Positions 1 through 10,173 of a stretch of 64,000 nucleotides of DNA are shown here, piece by piece. The stretch is from Nocardia farcinica (GTDB lineage: Bacteria > Actinomycetota > Actinomycetes > Mycobacteriales > Mycobacteriaceae). The stretch covers positions 186,001 to 250,000 of the forward strand of contig NZ_LN868939.1 in NCBI RefSeq assembly GCF_001182745.1. Direction: 5' to 3'. A program made the translations under genes and the position numbers. Under the pieces are notes generated by a model. That model was not told where the DNA came from, did no database searches, and worked only from the letters and a program-made list of their open reading frames with translations. The number at the start of each line of letters is the position of its first letter. Position 1 is the first letter of the stretch.

Positions 1-1463
<1,463 letters not shown>

Positions 1464-1532
1464 CGCCGGACACACAGCGAGTTCCCAGGGACCGTCCAGC
1501 GCGGTCCCAGCCGGGCGGCGCAGGATGGGTGC

Positions 1533-2252
1533 ATGACCGGTGTGCCCGCTGCCGCGCCGCCCGAGGCGCGCGTCCTCGTCGTCGACGACGAGCCGATGAT
1601 CGTCGAGCTGCTCTCGGTGAGCCTGCGCTTCCAGGGCTTCGAGGTGGAGACGGCGGTCGACGGCGCGCAAGCGCTGGACAAGGCGCGCTCGTTCCGCCCG
1701 CAGGCGATGATCGTGGACGTGATGATGCCCGGCATCGACGGGTTCGGCCTGCTGCCGCGGCTGCGCGCCGACGGCATCGACGCGCCGGTGCTGTTCCTCA
1801 CCGCCCGCGACGACGTGCAGGACAAGGTGGCCGGGCTGACGCTGGGCGCCGACGACTACATCACCAAGCCGTTCAGCCTCGAGGAGGTGGTGGCGCGGCT
1901 GCGGGTGGTGCTGCGCCGGGCCGGGCACGGCGCGCCGGTGCGGGAGAGTTCGCGGATCCGGTTCGAGGACATCGAACTCGACGACGACACCCACGAGGTG
2001 TGGAAAGCCGGTGTGCCGGTGTCTTTGTCGCCGACCGAGTTCACCCTGTTGCGGTACTTCATGGTGAACGCGGGCACGGTGCTGAGCAAGCCGCGGATCC
2101 TGGATCACGTGTGGCGCTACGACTTCGGCGGCGAAGTCGGCGTGGTGGAGACCTACGTGTCGTATCTGCGCAAGAAGGTGGACACCGGTGAGCGCAGGCT
2201 GATCCACACCCTGCGCGGCGTCGGCTACGTGATGCGGGCGCCGGGCCGGTGA
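1533..2252 (+). CDS. phoP: DNA-binding response regulator PhoP (OmpR family)
   Basis: Cytoplasmic regulator of a two-component system, 239 aa. The receiver domain (about 12-125) has the acidic pair D18/D19, phospho-acceptor D62 in IVDVMMPG, a Thr in LFLTARD and the Lys in YITKPF. The C-terminal winged helix (about 145-238) ends in TLRGVGYVMR. It resembles mycobacterial PhoP almost throughout, including the linker ELDDDTHEVWKAG and YDFGGEVGVVETYVSYLR. The gene overlaps the downstream kinase gene by four bases (GTGA), so the pair is translationally coupled. In mycobacteria PhoPR governs lipid synthesis, acid response and virulence; its targets here are not visible. Confidence 0.92.
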   Translation: MTGVPAAAPPEARVLVVDDEPMIVELLSVSLRFQGFEVETAVDGAQALDKARSFRPQAMIVDVMMPGIDGFGLLPRLRADGIDAPVLFLTARDDVQDKVAGLTLGADDYITKPFSLEEVVARLRVVLRRAGHGAPVRESSRIRFEDIELDDDTHEVWKAGVPVSLSPTEFTLLRYFMVNAGTVLSKPRILDHVWRYDFGGEVGVVETYVSYLRKKVDTGERRLIHTLRGVGYVMRAPGR

Positions 2253-3784
2253 GCACGGGGCGACCGGGCCGGGACGCCGCCCGCACCGCGCCGGGCCGGT
2301 TGCGGCAGGCGCGCGAGTGGATCGGCCACCGGCTCGGCGCCGTGCCGTTGCGGGTGACCCTGGTGCTCGCGCTGGTGGTGTTCGCCGGGCTCGGCCTGCT
2401 GGTCTCCGGCGCGGTGGTCACCTCGGCGCTGGAGAAGTCGCTGCTGGCCCGCACCGATCAGCAGTTGCGCGACGCGGTGATGACCCGCCCACGGGTGCGC
2501 CCGACGGTGCCGCCGCCTGCCACCGATCCACGCACCCCGCCGAGCCCGTTCTACATCGTCAGCGAAAGCACCTCGGGCACCGGCACGCTCGTGCTGCGGC
2601 CGTTCAACGTGGACGCCGCACCCGACCTGTCCGGCACGCCCGTGGGTGAACCGGTGACCGTCGACTCGGTGGGTGACGCGCCGGTGCGCTGGCGGGTGCT
2701 CACCGTCGTCAGCGGCGACGACCGCACCACGATCGCGCTGCCGATGACGCAGAACGAGGAGACCGTGCAGCGGCTGGTGATGCTGCAAGTGGTGGTGGGA
2801 CTGGCGGTGCTGGCGGTGTTGGCGCTGGCCGCCTATTTCGTGATCCGGCGCAGTCTGCGCCCGCTGCGGCGGGTGGAGAACATCGCCGCCGCCATCGCGC
2901 GCGGCGATCTGTTCCGCCGTGTCCCGGTGCGCGGCACCAACACCGAGGTGGACCGGCTCTCCCGCTCGCTGAACGGGATGCTGGCCCAGATCCAGTCGGC
3001 CTTCGCCGCGACGGAGGCCTCGGAGGCGGCGGCGCGGGAATCGGAGGCCAGGATGCGCCGCTTCGTCGCCGACGCCAGCCACGAACTGCGCACCCCGCTG
3101 ACGACGATCCGCGGCTTCGCCGAGCTGTACCGGCAGGGCGCCACCACCGATCCCGCGATGTTCATGGACCGCATCGAGCACGAGGCGCGGCGGATGGGCC
3201 TGCTGGTGGAGGATCTGCTCATGCTGGCGCGCCTGGACGCGCAACGCCCGCTCGAGATCGGCACCGTGGATCTGCTGACGGTCGCGGGCGACGCGGTGCA
3301 CAACGCCCGCGCGGTGGCCGCGGCGGCGGACCCGGCCGGCCCCCGGCGCCGGATCGAACTCGACGTCCAGGCGGGCACGGGCACCCTCGAGGTGCCCGGC
3401 GACGAGGACCGGCTGCGGCAGGTGCTGGCGAATCTGCTCAACAACGCGCTGACGCACACACCACCGGACGCCGCGGTGACCGTCCGGCTCACCCCGGAGC
3501 CCGACGAGGTGATCCTGGCGGTCGCCGACACCGGCCCCGGGCTCACGCCGGAGGCCGCCGAGCGGGTGTTCGAGCGCTTCTATCGCACCGACGTCTCCCG
3601 GGCGCGGGCCAGCGGCGGGTCGGGGCTCGGGCTGTCGATCGTGCAGGCGCTGGTGGTGGCGCACGGCGGCAGCGTGTCGGTGGACAGTGCCCCCGGCGCG
3701 GGCGCGACGTTCACCGTGCGGCTGCCGCGAGCGGGCCGCCGTGCCCCGCACCGGGGCGCGGCCGGGAACGTCAGATCGGCGTGA
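2249..3784 (+). CDS. phoR: sensor histidine kinase PhoR
   Basis: Membrane partner of PhoP, 511 aa, GTG start overlapping the phoP stop. Order: cytoplasmic N-terminus, TM1 about 36-58, extracytoplasmic sensor about 59-173 with a Pro-rich stretch, TM2 about 174-198, HAMP, then HisKA with the phospho-accepting H278 in DASHELRTP. The HATPase domain shows the N box NLLNNALTH, G1 DTGPGL and G2 GGSGLGLSIV. The last 14 bases overlap the 3' end of the convergent Mce-associated gene. No clear ligand motif is seen in the sensor loop. Confidence 0.9.
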   Translation: MSTGRPGRDAARTAPGRLRQAREWIGHRLGAVPLRVTLVLALVVFAGLGLLVSGAVVTSALEKSLLARTDQQLRDAVMTRPRVRPTVPPPATDPRTPPSPFYIVSESTSGTGTLVLRPFNVDAAPDLSGTPVGEPVTVDSVGDAPVRWRVLTVVSGDDRTTIALPMTQNEETVQRLVMLQVVVGLAVLAVLALAAYFVIRRSLRPLRRVENIAAAIARGDLFRRVPVRGTNTEVDRLSRSLNGMLAQIQSAFAATEASEAAARESEARMRRFVADASHELRTPLTTIRGFAELYRQGATTDPAMFMDRIEHEARRMGLLVEDLLMLARLDAQRPLEIGTVDLLTVAGDAVHNARAVAAAADPAGPRRRIELDVQAGTGTLEVPGDEDRLRQVLANLLNNALTHTPPDAAVTVRLTPEPDEVILAVADTGPGLTPEAAERVFERFYRTDVSRARASGGSGLGLSIVQALVVAHGGSVSVDSAPGAGATFTVRLPRAGRRAPHRGAAGNVRSA

Positions 3785-4259
3785 CGGCGTCGACCAGCCA
3801 GCGGTCGCCGTCCTTGTTCAGGTTCACCCGCACCCGGCTGCCGGTGGTGGTGCCCTGCGGACTGTCGCTGCTGGTGGTGACCTGGTTGAGGAACAGCATC
3901 ACCACGGCGTTGTCGCGGTCGGCGGAGACGATGCCCGCGGCCTGGGTGGTGGCCTTGACGGTGAGCTGTTTCTCCTTGGCGCCGGGGGCGATGGCGGCGG
4001 TGATGAGCTTCAGGTAGTCCTCCCGGAAGCTGGGCGAGAGGTTGTCGGCCGCCTTGGGCAGTTCGGTGTCGACGGTGGTGTGGTCGTAGGTGAACATCGC
4101 CGAGACGGCGCGGTCGGCGGCGGTGAGCGCTTGCTCCCTGGCCTTTTCGTCCTGTTCGGCACTCCAATAGCGCCACCCGCCGAAGCCGATCACGATCAGC
4201 GCGGTCAACGCCACCGCACCGGCGAGGAAGGAGGCGATCAGTCGGTCGGTGCGCTTCAT
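3771..4259 (-). CDS. Mce-associated membrane protein (Rv3492c-like)
   Basis: Last gene of the mce4 operon, 162 aa. It has a short cytoplasmic start, one TM helix (about 8-29) and an extracytoplasmic alpha/beta domain ending in DGDRWLVDAVTPI, the usual layout of Mce-associated (Mam/Mas) proteins that stabilise the Mce transporter. Its start overlaps the stop of the preceding gene by four bases. The 3' end runs 14 bases into the convergent phoR, so no separate terminator exists between the two units. Confidence 0.8.
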   Translation of the reverse strand: MKRTDRLIASFLAGAVALTALIVIGFGGWRYWSAEQDEKAREQALTAADRAVSAMFTYDHTTVDTELPKAADNLSPSFREDYLKLITAAIAPGAKEKQLTVKATTQAAGIVSADRDNAVVMLFLNQVTTSSDSPQGTTTGSRVRVNLNKDGDRWLVDAVTPI

Positions 4260-5203
4260 GGCACGAACTCCACATTCGAGGCGGTGAGGCCGGCGTCCGA
4301 ACGGGTCACGGTGACCCGGAACCGGTAGTACCTGGTCTGCGGCTCGGCCTGGCCCGCATTGGTCAGGGTCTGCTTGGCGGCGACGAGCACCTTCGCCGAG
4401 TCGTCGTCGTCGCTCTCCAGCGCGGCCTCCACGATCTCGCCGTTGGAGACGACCTTGGCCTGCTGCACGATGCTCAGGAACGGATCCACCCGGCCGTCGA
4501 ACTCGGTCTTGAACTGCCCCGAGGCCAGCGACAGGATCCGGTCGATGTCCTCCTTGGCGGAGTCGGCGCGGATGGTGGTGAGGTTCAGGATCGCCTGCCT
4601 GGCGGTCTGCACGTATTCGGTGCGGCGCTCGGCGCGCTGGTCGATGTCGCGGACCGTCACCACCGAGAACACCGCGCCGGTGATCAGCGCGGCGAGCAGC
4701 ACCACCGCGGCGGCCGCGAGGAAGATCCTGCGGCCGGTCCCGGTACGGCGGTCGGTCTGCTCGGCGGCGGCAGCGTCGTCGGCCGCACCGTCGGCGGGCT
4801 TCTCGTCCGGCCCGTCCTTCGACAGACCGGCTTTCGACGGGCCGGACTTCGACAAACCGGACTTGGCCAGGCTGGTCTTCGCCGTGTGCTGCGTGCCGTC
4901 CTTCGCCGACACCGCCTCCGCGGCCTCGGCCTCCCCCGCGGCCTCGCTCTGCCCCACGGCCTCGGTCGAACCGGCAGCCTGGGTCGAACCGGCAGTCTCC
5001 GTCGAATCCGCAGCCTCGGTCGAACCCGCGGCATCGGTCTTACTCGACGCCTCGGCTCTACCCGTGACCTCGGCCGCACCCGCGCCCTCGCCCGGCGCGG
5101 CCGCCTCGGTGACCGGGGCCTCGCCCGGCTCCCCCACCGGTGGACCGGCCGAGCGGACCGCCTTGCGGCGCGTGCGGCGGGACTGATCGTTGCTGTCGCT
5201 CAT
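4256..5203 (-). CDS. Mce-associated membrane protein with long low-complexity N-terminus (Rv3493c-like)
   Basis: 315 aa. Residues 1-155 are an Ala/Glu/Ser/Thr-rich region with repeating AAGSTEA-like units and a second set of LSKSGP-like units, followed by one TM helix (about 159-181) and a Mce-associated extracytoplasmic domain ending in ASNVEFVP. The C-terminal half matches the other Mce-associated protein in plan. The cytoplasmic repeat tail is much longer than usual and may be a flexible contact arm or a fast-evolving spacer. Four-base overlaps on both sides place it inside the operon. Confidence 0.78.
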   Translation of the reverse strand: MSDSNDQSRRTRRKAVRSAGPPVGEPGEAPVTEAAAPGEGAGAAEVTGRAEASSKTDAAGSTEAADSTETAGSTQAAGSTEAVGQSEAAGEAEAAEAVSAKDGTQHTAKTSLAKSGLSKSGPSKAGLSKDGPDEKPADGAADDAAAAEQTDRRTGTGRRIFLAAAAVVLLAALITGAVFSVVTVRDIDQRAERRTEYVQTARQAILNLTTIRADSAKEDIDRILSLASGQFKTEFDGRVDPFLSIVQQAKVVSNGEIVEAALESDDDDSAKVLVAAKQTLTNAGQAEPQTRYYRFRVTVTRSDAGLTASNVEFVP

Positions 5204-6621
5204 CGTTGCTGCTCCTCGAGCATCGCCTGCCAGCTCGCCGGTACCGTCCCGGAACCGCCGGGGCCGACATCGCCTTGCCGGTAGGTGCGGCCGTCGGTGC
5301 CGATGTAGACACCGGTCGACGGATCATAGGACCGAGCGGCGGCCGGCGCGGTGTACGCGGCGGGTGCGACCTCGGTCGACTCGGTGGTGCCGGGCCCGCC
5401 GGCGGGCGCGACCGGGTTGGGCGGACCGAACGGCGGGTTGTCGCCCTCGGGCACATACCCCGTGCGGCACAGCTCGGGCGTGGGCGCCCGGACGCCGGGG
5501 AACTCCATGCACGGCGTGTTGCGGATGCCGCGCACCTCGATCGGCGAGTCCTGCGGGATCTTGCAGTACAGGCCGGGCGGGGTCTCGACGAACGTGGTGT
5601 CGCTCGGCGAGCGCCGCTGGTCGGGCGGCAGGAAGCCGGTGGTGCAGGCCGGCGGATCGTGCACCGTCGTCATGAAGTCGACCAGCACGCCGTACTCCAG
5701 CGGGCCGCGGATCGCGGTCATCAGCGCCGCGACCAGCGGCGGGTAGACGACCAGGATCTGTTCGATGCCCGCGTGGTAGATCGTCGAGACCTGACCCATG
5801 CTCACCAGATTCGACAGCAGGATCGGCAGCGTCGGTTGCAGTTCGTTGAACTGCTGGGTGACCCGCTGCATGGCGGCCGGGCTGTCGCGCAGCAGGTTGC
5901 GCAGTGCCGGGTCGTGCGCGCGCAGCTGATCGGTCACCGTCGCCAGATCCGCCGTCCACGAGCGGATGGCCGAATCCGAACGCACCTGGGTGTCCAGCAA
6001 CGGCCCGATCTGCTCGATCAGCTTCTTGGTCGGCTCGGTGCTGTTCTGCGCCTCCTGCACCAGCAGCGAGGCCGAGTCGATGAACCGCTGCAGGTCCGGG
6101 CCCGCACCGTTGAACGCCTTGAACGCCTCGTCGATCACCTGGCGCAGCCGGGTGTCGGCGACGCTGGACAGCAGCCGGTCGGTCTGGTCGAGCAGGGTGC
6201 CCACGTCCTGCGGCAGCTTGGTGCGCCCCACCGGGATGACCGCGCCGTCGGCGAGGTTGCCGCGGCCGGGCTGCTCGGGCGGGATCAGGTCGACGTACTG
6301 CTCGCCGATCGCCGAGACGCTGCGCACCCAGGCGTCGACGTCGGCGGGGATCTTCTGGCTGGAGTCGATGGACAGCTTCGCCGCCACCCCGTCCGGGGTG
6401 AGCCGAACCTCTTGCACCCGGCCGACATTGGTGCCGCGATAGGCGACGTTGGCGTGCTCGTACAGCCCGCCGGTCGCGGCCAGCTCCACGGTCACCTCGT
6501 AGCGCCCGATGCCGAACATGGCGGGCAGCTGCACGTAGGTGCCCGCCATGACGGTCAGGCCGACGACCGTCAGCACCGCGAAGATCGCGAGCTGGATGCG
6601 GACGAATCGGGTCAGCTTCAT
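5200..6621 (-). CDS. mce4F: Mce family protein, MceF subunit
   Basis: Sixth Mce subunit of the sterol importer, 473 aa. It has an N-terminal membrane anchor (about 10-30), an MlaD/Mce domain (about 38-115: RYEVTVELAATGGLYEHANVAYRGTNVGRV), a long helical region, and a Pro/Gly-rich C-terminal tail. Mce subunits assemble into a hexameric tunnel that carries lipid across the periplasm. The mce4 assignment rests on synteny with otsA and hsd4A and on the KstR-like operators upstream of the operon, not on the protein alone. Confidence 0.85.
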   Translation of the reverse strand: MKLTRFVRIQLAIFAVLTVVGLTVMAGTYVQLPAMFGIGRYEVTVELAATGGLYEHANVAYRGTNVGRVQEVRLTPDGVAAKLSIDSSQKIPADVDAWVRSVSAIGEQYVDLIPPEQPGRGNLADGAVIPVGRTKLPQDVGTLLDQTDRLLSSVADTRLRQVIDEAFKAFNGAGPDLQRFIDSASLLVQEAQNSTEPTKKLIEQIGPLLDTQVRSDSAIRSWTADLATVTDQLRAHDPALRNLLRDSPAAMQRVTQQFNELQPTLPILLSNLVSMGQVSTIYHAGIEQILVVYPPLVAALMTAIRGPLEYGVLVDFMTTVHDPPACTTGFLPPDQRRSPSDTTFVETPPGLYCKIPQDSPIEVRGIRNTPCMEFPGVRAPTPELCRTGYVPEGDNPPFGPPNPVAPAGGPGTTESTEVAPAAYTAPAAARSYDPSTGVYIGTDGRTYRQGDVGPGGSGTVPASWQAMLEEQQR

Positions 6622-7844
6622 CGGCCCTGTCCCCCCTCGAGCGGAACGGTGAGCCCGGGGATGGCGGGCAGACCGGGAATCGGCGGCAGGCCCGGGATGG
6701 TCGGCGTCGGCGACGGGGTGGGTGTCGGCCCGGCGATCGGGCCGGTGGCCGGGTTGCCGGTGTCGCTGGCCGTGGTCGGGGCGAAGCTGCCGACGATGCC
6801 CTCCACGCCGCCGAAGCGCCCGCCCAGCGGGGTGCCGGTCAGCCAGTTGGTGTCCAGCCGCTTGCCGGTCATGTCGACGGTCATGAACAGGTTGAGGTAG
6901 TCGCCCTTGATCGCGTTGTCCAGGTTCTTCATCGGGAACGGGAAGGTCAGCAGGATCTTCAGCGACTCGGTGAGATTGTTGCCGGTGTCGGCCAGCTGTT
7001 GCAGCACCGGGCCGAGGCTGGCCAGGTTCGCCTTCAGGTTCTCCCCGCTGGTGTCGATGACCCGCTGGGTGACGTCGCTGAGCTCGCCCAGCGCGGTGAT
7101 GGCGCGGGTGATGTTCTCGCGGCGGTCGGCCAGCACGGTCAGCGCCGGGTGGATCCCGTCGAGCGCGGTCTCGAGCACGGTGCGCTGCTGGGCGAGTTGG
7201 CCGCCGAACCGGTCCAGGCCCTCCATCGCGGCGATGATGTCGCCGGTCTGGTCGCGCAGGTTCGTGGTCAGCTCGTTCAGCTGCGGCAGCAGGTCCCGGA
7301 TGGCGTCCTCGCGGCCGGTCAGCGCGGCGTTGAGCTCCTTGGTGATGGTCTCGAGTTGCGCGATGCCGCCGCCGTTGAGCACCACCGACAGCGAGGACAG
7401 CACTTCCTCGGTGGTCGGGTAGGCGCCGGCCCGGTCCAGCGGGATGACGTCACCCGGCCGCAGCTGCCCTTCGGGGACGACGTCGGTCGGCGGGCTCAGC
7501 TCGACGTGGTTGGAACCGAGCAAGCTGGTCTGGCCGATCTTGGCGATGGCGTTGGCGGGCAGGCGCACGTCCCGGTTGAGCGAGACGGTCACCAGGGCGT
7601 GCCAGTCCTGCACCTCGATGTCGGTTACCGAGCCCACGTCGACGTCGTCCACCCGGACCGGCGAATTCGCGGTCAGCGTGGTGACATTCGGCATCTGGAT
7701 CCGGATCTGATAGGCGCCCTCGCCGGTGCCCTCGGCGCCGGGCATGGGCAGCGAGTTCAGGCCGTCCCATTCGCAGGCGGTGAGGCCGAGGGTCAGCGAC
7801 ACGCCCAGCGCCAGAACCGTCGCGGTGCGACGCGCGCGTCTCAT
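6618..7844 (-). CDS. mce4E: Mce family lipoprotein, MceE subunit
   Basis: 408 aa. I chose the ATG that overlaps the mce4D stop by four bases because it begins a clean lipoprotein signal peptide with lipobox LTAC and lipidated C24. The Mce domain follows at about 45-125 (IRIQMPNVTTLTANSPVRVDDVDVG). A helical region and a Pro/Thr-rich tail with repeating PGLPPIPGLPAIPG end the protein. MceE (LprN-type) is the lipid-anchored subunit of the complex. Confidence 0.86.
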   Translation of the reverse strand: MRRARRTATVLALGVSLTLGLTACEWDGLNSLPMPGAEGTGEGAYQIRIQMPNVTTLTANSPVRVDDVDVGSVTDIEVQDWHALVTVSLNRDVRLPANAIAKIGQTSLLGSNHVELSPPTDVVPEGQLRPGDVIPLDRAGAYPTTEEVLSSLSVVLNGGGIAQLETITKELNAALTGREDAIRDLLPQLNELTTNLRDQTGDIIAAMEGLDRFGGQLAQQRTVLETALDGIHPALTVLADRRENITRAITALGELSDVTQRVIDTSGENLKANLASLGPVLQQLADTGNNLTESLKILLTFPFPMKNLDNAIKGDYLNLFMTVDMTGKRLDTNWLTGTPLGGRFGGVEGIVGSFAPTTASDTGNPATGPIAGPTPTPSPTPTIPGLPPIPGLPAIPGLTVPLEGGQGR

Positions 7845-9112
7845 CGTCCACCTCCCGGAATCGCCAGCCCGGCCAGGCCGTTGGGCACCGTGACCGCCGG
7901 GACGGGCCGCGGGTTCTTCACCTCGTCGGGCACCTCGTTCGCCAGGCTCGGTGGGCTGAAGGTCAGCTGGTTCGGGAAGGCCTGCACGCCGGTGGCCGGG
8001 TTGAGCATGATCGGCGCGTAGTTCATCGCCAGCGAGTCGATTACCGGGGCCAGGTAGGTCGCGCACAGGTCGGCGCTGCGGTCGGAGTCGTTCTCCTCCA
8101 GCGCGCGCACCGAACCGCACAGGAAGCTCAGCGGGTCGGCGGTGTTGTTCAGGGCGACGGCGCCGGTGAGCGTGCCCTGCGCGGGCTTGTAGAGCTGGTA
8201 GAAGTTCACCAGCGCGGTCGGCCCGGAGTGCAGCACGCGCTCCACCTCGGGCCGCTTGTCGACCAGGATCTGGGTGACCTCGGCCAGGCGCTGGGTGCTC
8301 TCGGTGAGCTCGGCGCCGCTGCTGTCGAGGAAGCGCTGCACGTCGGCCACGGCCAGGTCCAGGTTGTCCAGGCCCGCGCCGAGATCCTCCGAGACCCCGG
8401 CCAGCACCGACGACACCGAGGCCAGCCTGCCGCCGAACTGCACGATCTGTTCGTTGCTCGCCGAGAGCACCTCGACGAACTGCTGCAGGTTGCGAATGGT
8501 GCCGAACAGGTCGGTGCGGCCGTCGGAGAGCGTGTTCAACGTGGCCGACAGTTCGCGCAGCGTTTCGCGCATGCGCTCGCCGTTGCCGTCGAGGTTCTCC
8601 GCCGCGGTGTCGACGAACCGGCCGAACGAGCCCTGCTGGTCGTCGCCGACCGGGCCCAGGGTGGTGGCCAGCTTGGACAGCTCGGCCTTGATGTCGTCCC
8701 ATTCGACCGGCACCGCGGTGCGCTCGATCGGGATCTCGTCGCCGTCGCCGAGCTTCTCCCCACCGGTGTAGGCCGGGGCGAGCTGGATGAAGCGGGCGGT
8801 CACCAGCGAGGGCGAGACGATCACCGCGCGGGCGTCGGCGGGCAGGTCGACGCCGCGGTCGACCGTCATCGTCACCTTCACCCGCTCGTGGCCCGGCTCG
8901 ACCTTGTCGATGCGGCCCACCTTGACGCCGAGCACCCGCACGTCGTCGCCGGCGTAGAGGCCGTTGGTGGACGGGAAGTAGGCGGTGACCGTGGTGGTGC
9001 CCAGGCGGGTGATGCCCTGATAGGCGCCCGCGGCGACGAGCGCCACCACCACGGCGCCCGCGAGCAGCAACACCCAGCGCGGCGGTTTGCGGAAGATCTT
9101 CGAGCTGTTCAT
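7841..9112 (-). CDS. mce4D: Mce family protein, MceD subunit
   Basis: 423 aa from the ATG that overlaps the mce4C stop by four bases; longer upstream readings are antisense-like. TM anchor at about 10-32, Mce domain about 38-115 (TVTAYFPSTNGLYAGDDVRVLGVKVGRID), then a long helical segment that forms the tunnel in related complexes, and a C-terminal Pro-rich end. The four-base start/stop overlaps indicate coupled translation of stoichiometric subunits. Confidence 0.86.
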   Translation of the reverse strand: MNSSKIFRKPPRWVLLLAGAVVVALVAAGAYQGITRLGTTTVTAYFPSTNGLYAGDDVRVLGVKVGRIDKVEPGHERVKVTMTVDRGVDLPADARAVIVSPSLVTARFIQLAPAYTGGEKLGDGDEIPIERTAVPVEWDDIKAELSKLATTLGPVGDDQQGSFGRFVDTAAENLDGNGERMRETLRELSATLNTLSDGRTDLFGTIRNLQQFVEVLSASNEQIVQFGGRLASVSSVLAGVSEDLGAGLDNLDLAVADVQRFLDSSGAELTESTQRLAEVTQILVDKRPEVERVLHSGPTALVNFYQLYKPAQGTLTGAVALNNTADPLSFLCGSVRALEENDSDRSADLCATYLAPVIDSLAMNYAPIMLNPATGVQAFPNQLTFSPPSLANEVPDEVKNPRPVPAVTVPNGLAGLAIPGGGR

Positions 9113-10173
9113 CGGGGCGGCTCCTGCACGGCCGGCTCGATCGAGGGCGGCGGGTTCAAGAAGAAGTTGCGCAGGTCGGCGGGCAGATGCTCCGGCCAGA
9201 CCAGGGCGTCGACGAGGGGCTGCAGACCGACGCTGGTGGCGTTGACGACGTAGGCGTTGAACCACGGGCCGTTGCCCACCTGCTCACCGAGCGCGGCCGC
9301 GAACGGCCCGAGCCCGTCGAGCGCTTCGGTGATGTTCTGCCGGTTGCGCTGTAACACGTCCAGCACCGAGTTCAGCCGGTCCAGGGCGGGTTGCAGCTGC
9401 GCCTCGTTGTCGGCGACCAGCCCGCGCAGCTGCTGCGCCAGCCCGTTGACGTGCACGATGAGCTGCCCGATCGCGGTGCGGCGGGCGTCCAGTTCGCCGA
9501 GCAGTTGGTTGCCGTCCAGCAGCAGCGCGTTGATCTGCGCGCTGCGGTCGGACAGGATCTTGGTGACGTTCTGCGCCCGCTCCAGCAGCTGCGAGAGCGC
9601 CTGGTCGCGGCTGTTGATCGTGCGGGAGAGCTCGGTGACCCCGTCGAGCGCCGCGCGCAGCGGCGCGGGGGTGTCGGCGAAGGTGGCCGAGAGCGCATCC
9701 AGTGTCTGGTCGACCTTGTCCATGTCCAGCCCGTCCACCGTGGTGGCCAGCTCGCCGAGCGCGTCGTTGAGCGAGTACGGCGAGGTGGTGCGCTCGAGCG
9801 GGATGGTGTCCGCGCGGCGCAGCGCCCCTGCCCCGGCGGGCACCACCTCGAGCGACTTGCGCCCGAGCACGGTGTTGGTCTTGATCGCTGCGGACGTCTT
9901 GTCGCCCAACACGATCGACTCGTCGAGGGTGAAGCGCACCAGCACCTTGTCGCCGGCCAGCTCCACCTCGTCGACGCGTCCCGAACGCACCCCGGCCACC
10001 TGCACGTTGTCGCCGGGCACCAGCCCGCCCGCGTCCGCGAAGTAGGCGGTGTAGGCCGCGCCCGCCCGGATGAACGGCAACCGGTCGAACTGCAGGGCCG
10101 ACAGAGCGACGGCGACCGCGACGACGATGCCGACGATGCCGATGGTCACGGCGGGAGATCGCTGCTCGTTCAT
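9109..10173 (-). CDS. mce4C: Mce family protein, MceC subunit
   Basis: 354 aa from the ATG beginning MNEQRSPAV. The start codon shares one base with the mce4B stop (TGATG). One N-terminal TM helix (about 8-28), a Mce domain (about 33-112: YTAYFADAGGLVPGDNVQVAGVRSGRV) and a helical C-terminal half without a Pro-rich tail. Position third in the mce4A-F series fits the family order. Confidence 0.86.
   Translation of the reverse strand: MNEQRSPAVTIGIVGIVVAVAVALSALQFDRLPFIRAGAAYTAYFADAGGLVPGDNVQVAGVRSGRVDEVELAGDKVLVRFTLDESIVLGDKTSAAIKTNTVLGRKSLEVVPAGAGALRRADTIPLERTTSPYSLNDALGELATTVDGLDMDKVDQTLDALSATFADTPAPLRAALDGVTELSRTINSRDQALSQLLERAQNVTKILSDRSAQINALLLDGNQLLGELDARRTAIGQLIVHVNGLAQQLRGLVADNEAQLQPALDRLNSVLDVLQRNRQNITEALDGLGPFAAALGEQVGNGPWFNAYVVNATSVGLQPLVDALVWPEHLPADLRNFFLNPPPSIEPAVQEPPR

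Noticed and set aside
5140..6900. 586-codon plus-strand frame
   Set aside because: Antisense to mce4F and its neighbour; His/Arg/Asp-rich composition typical of shadow frames in GC-rich DNA.
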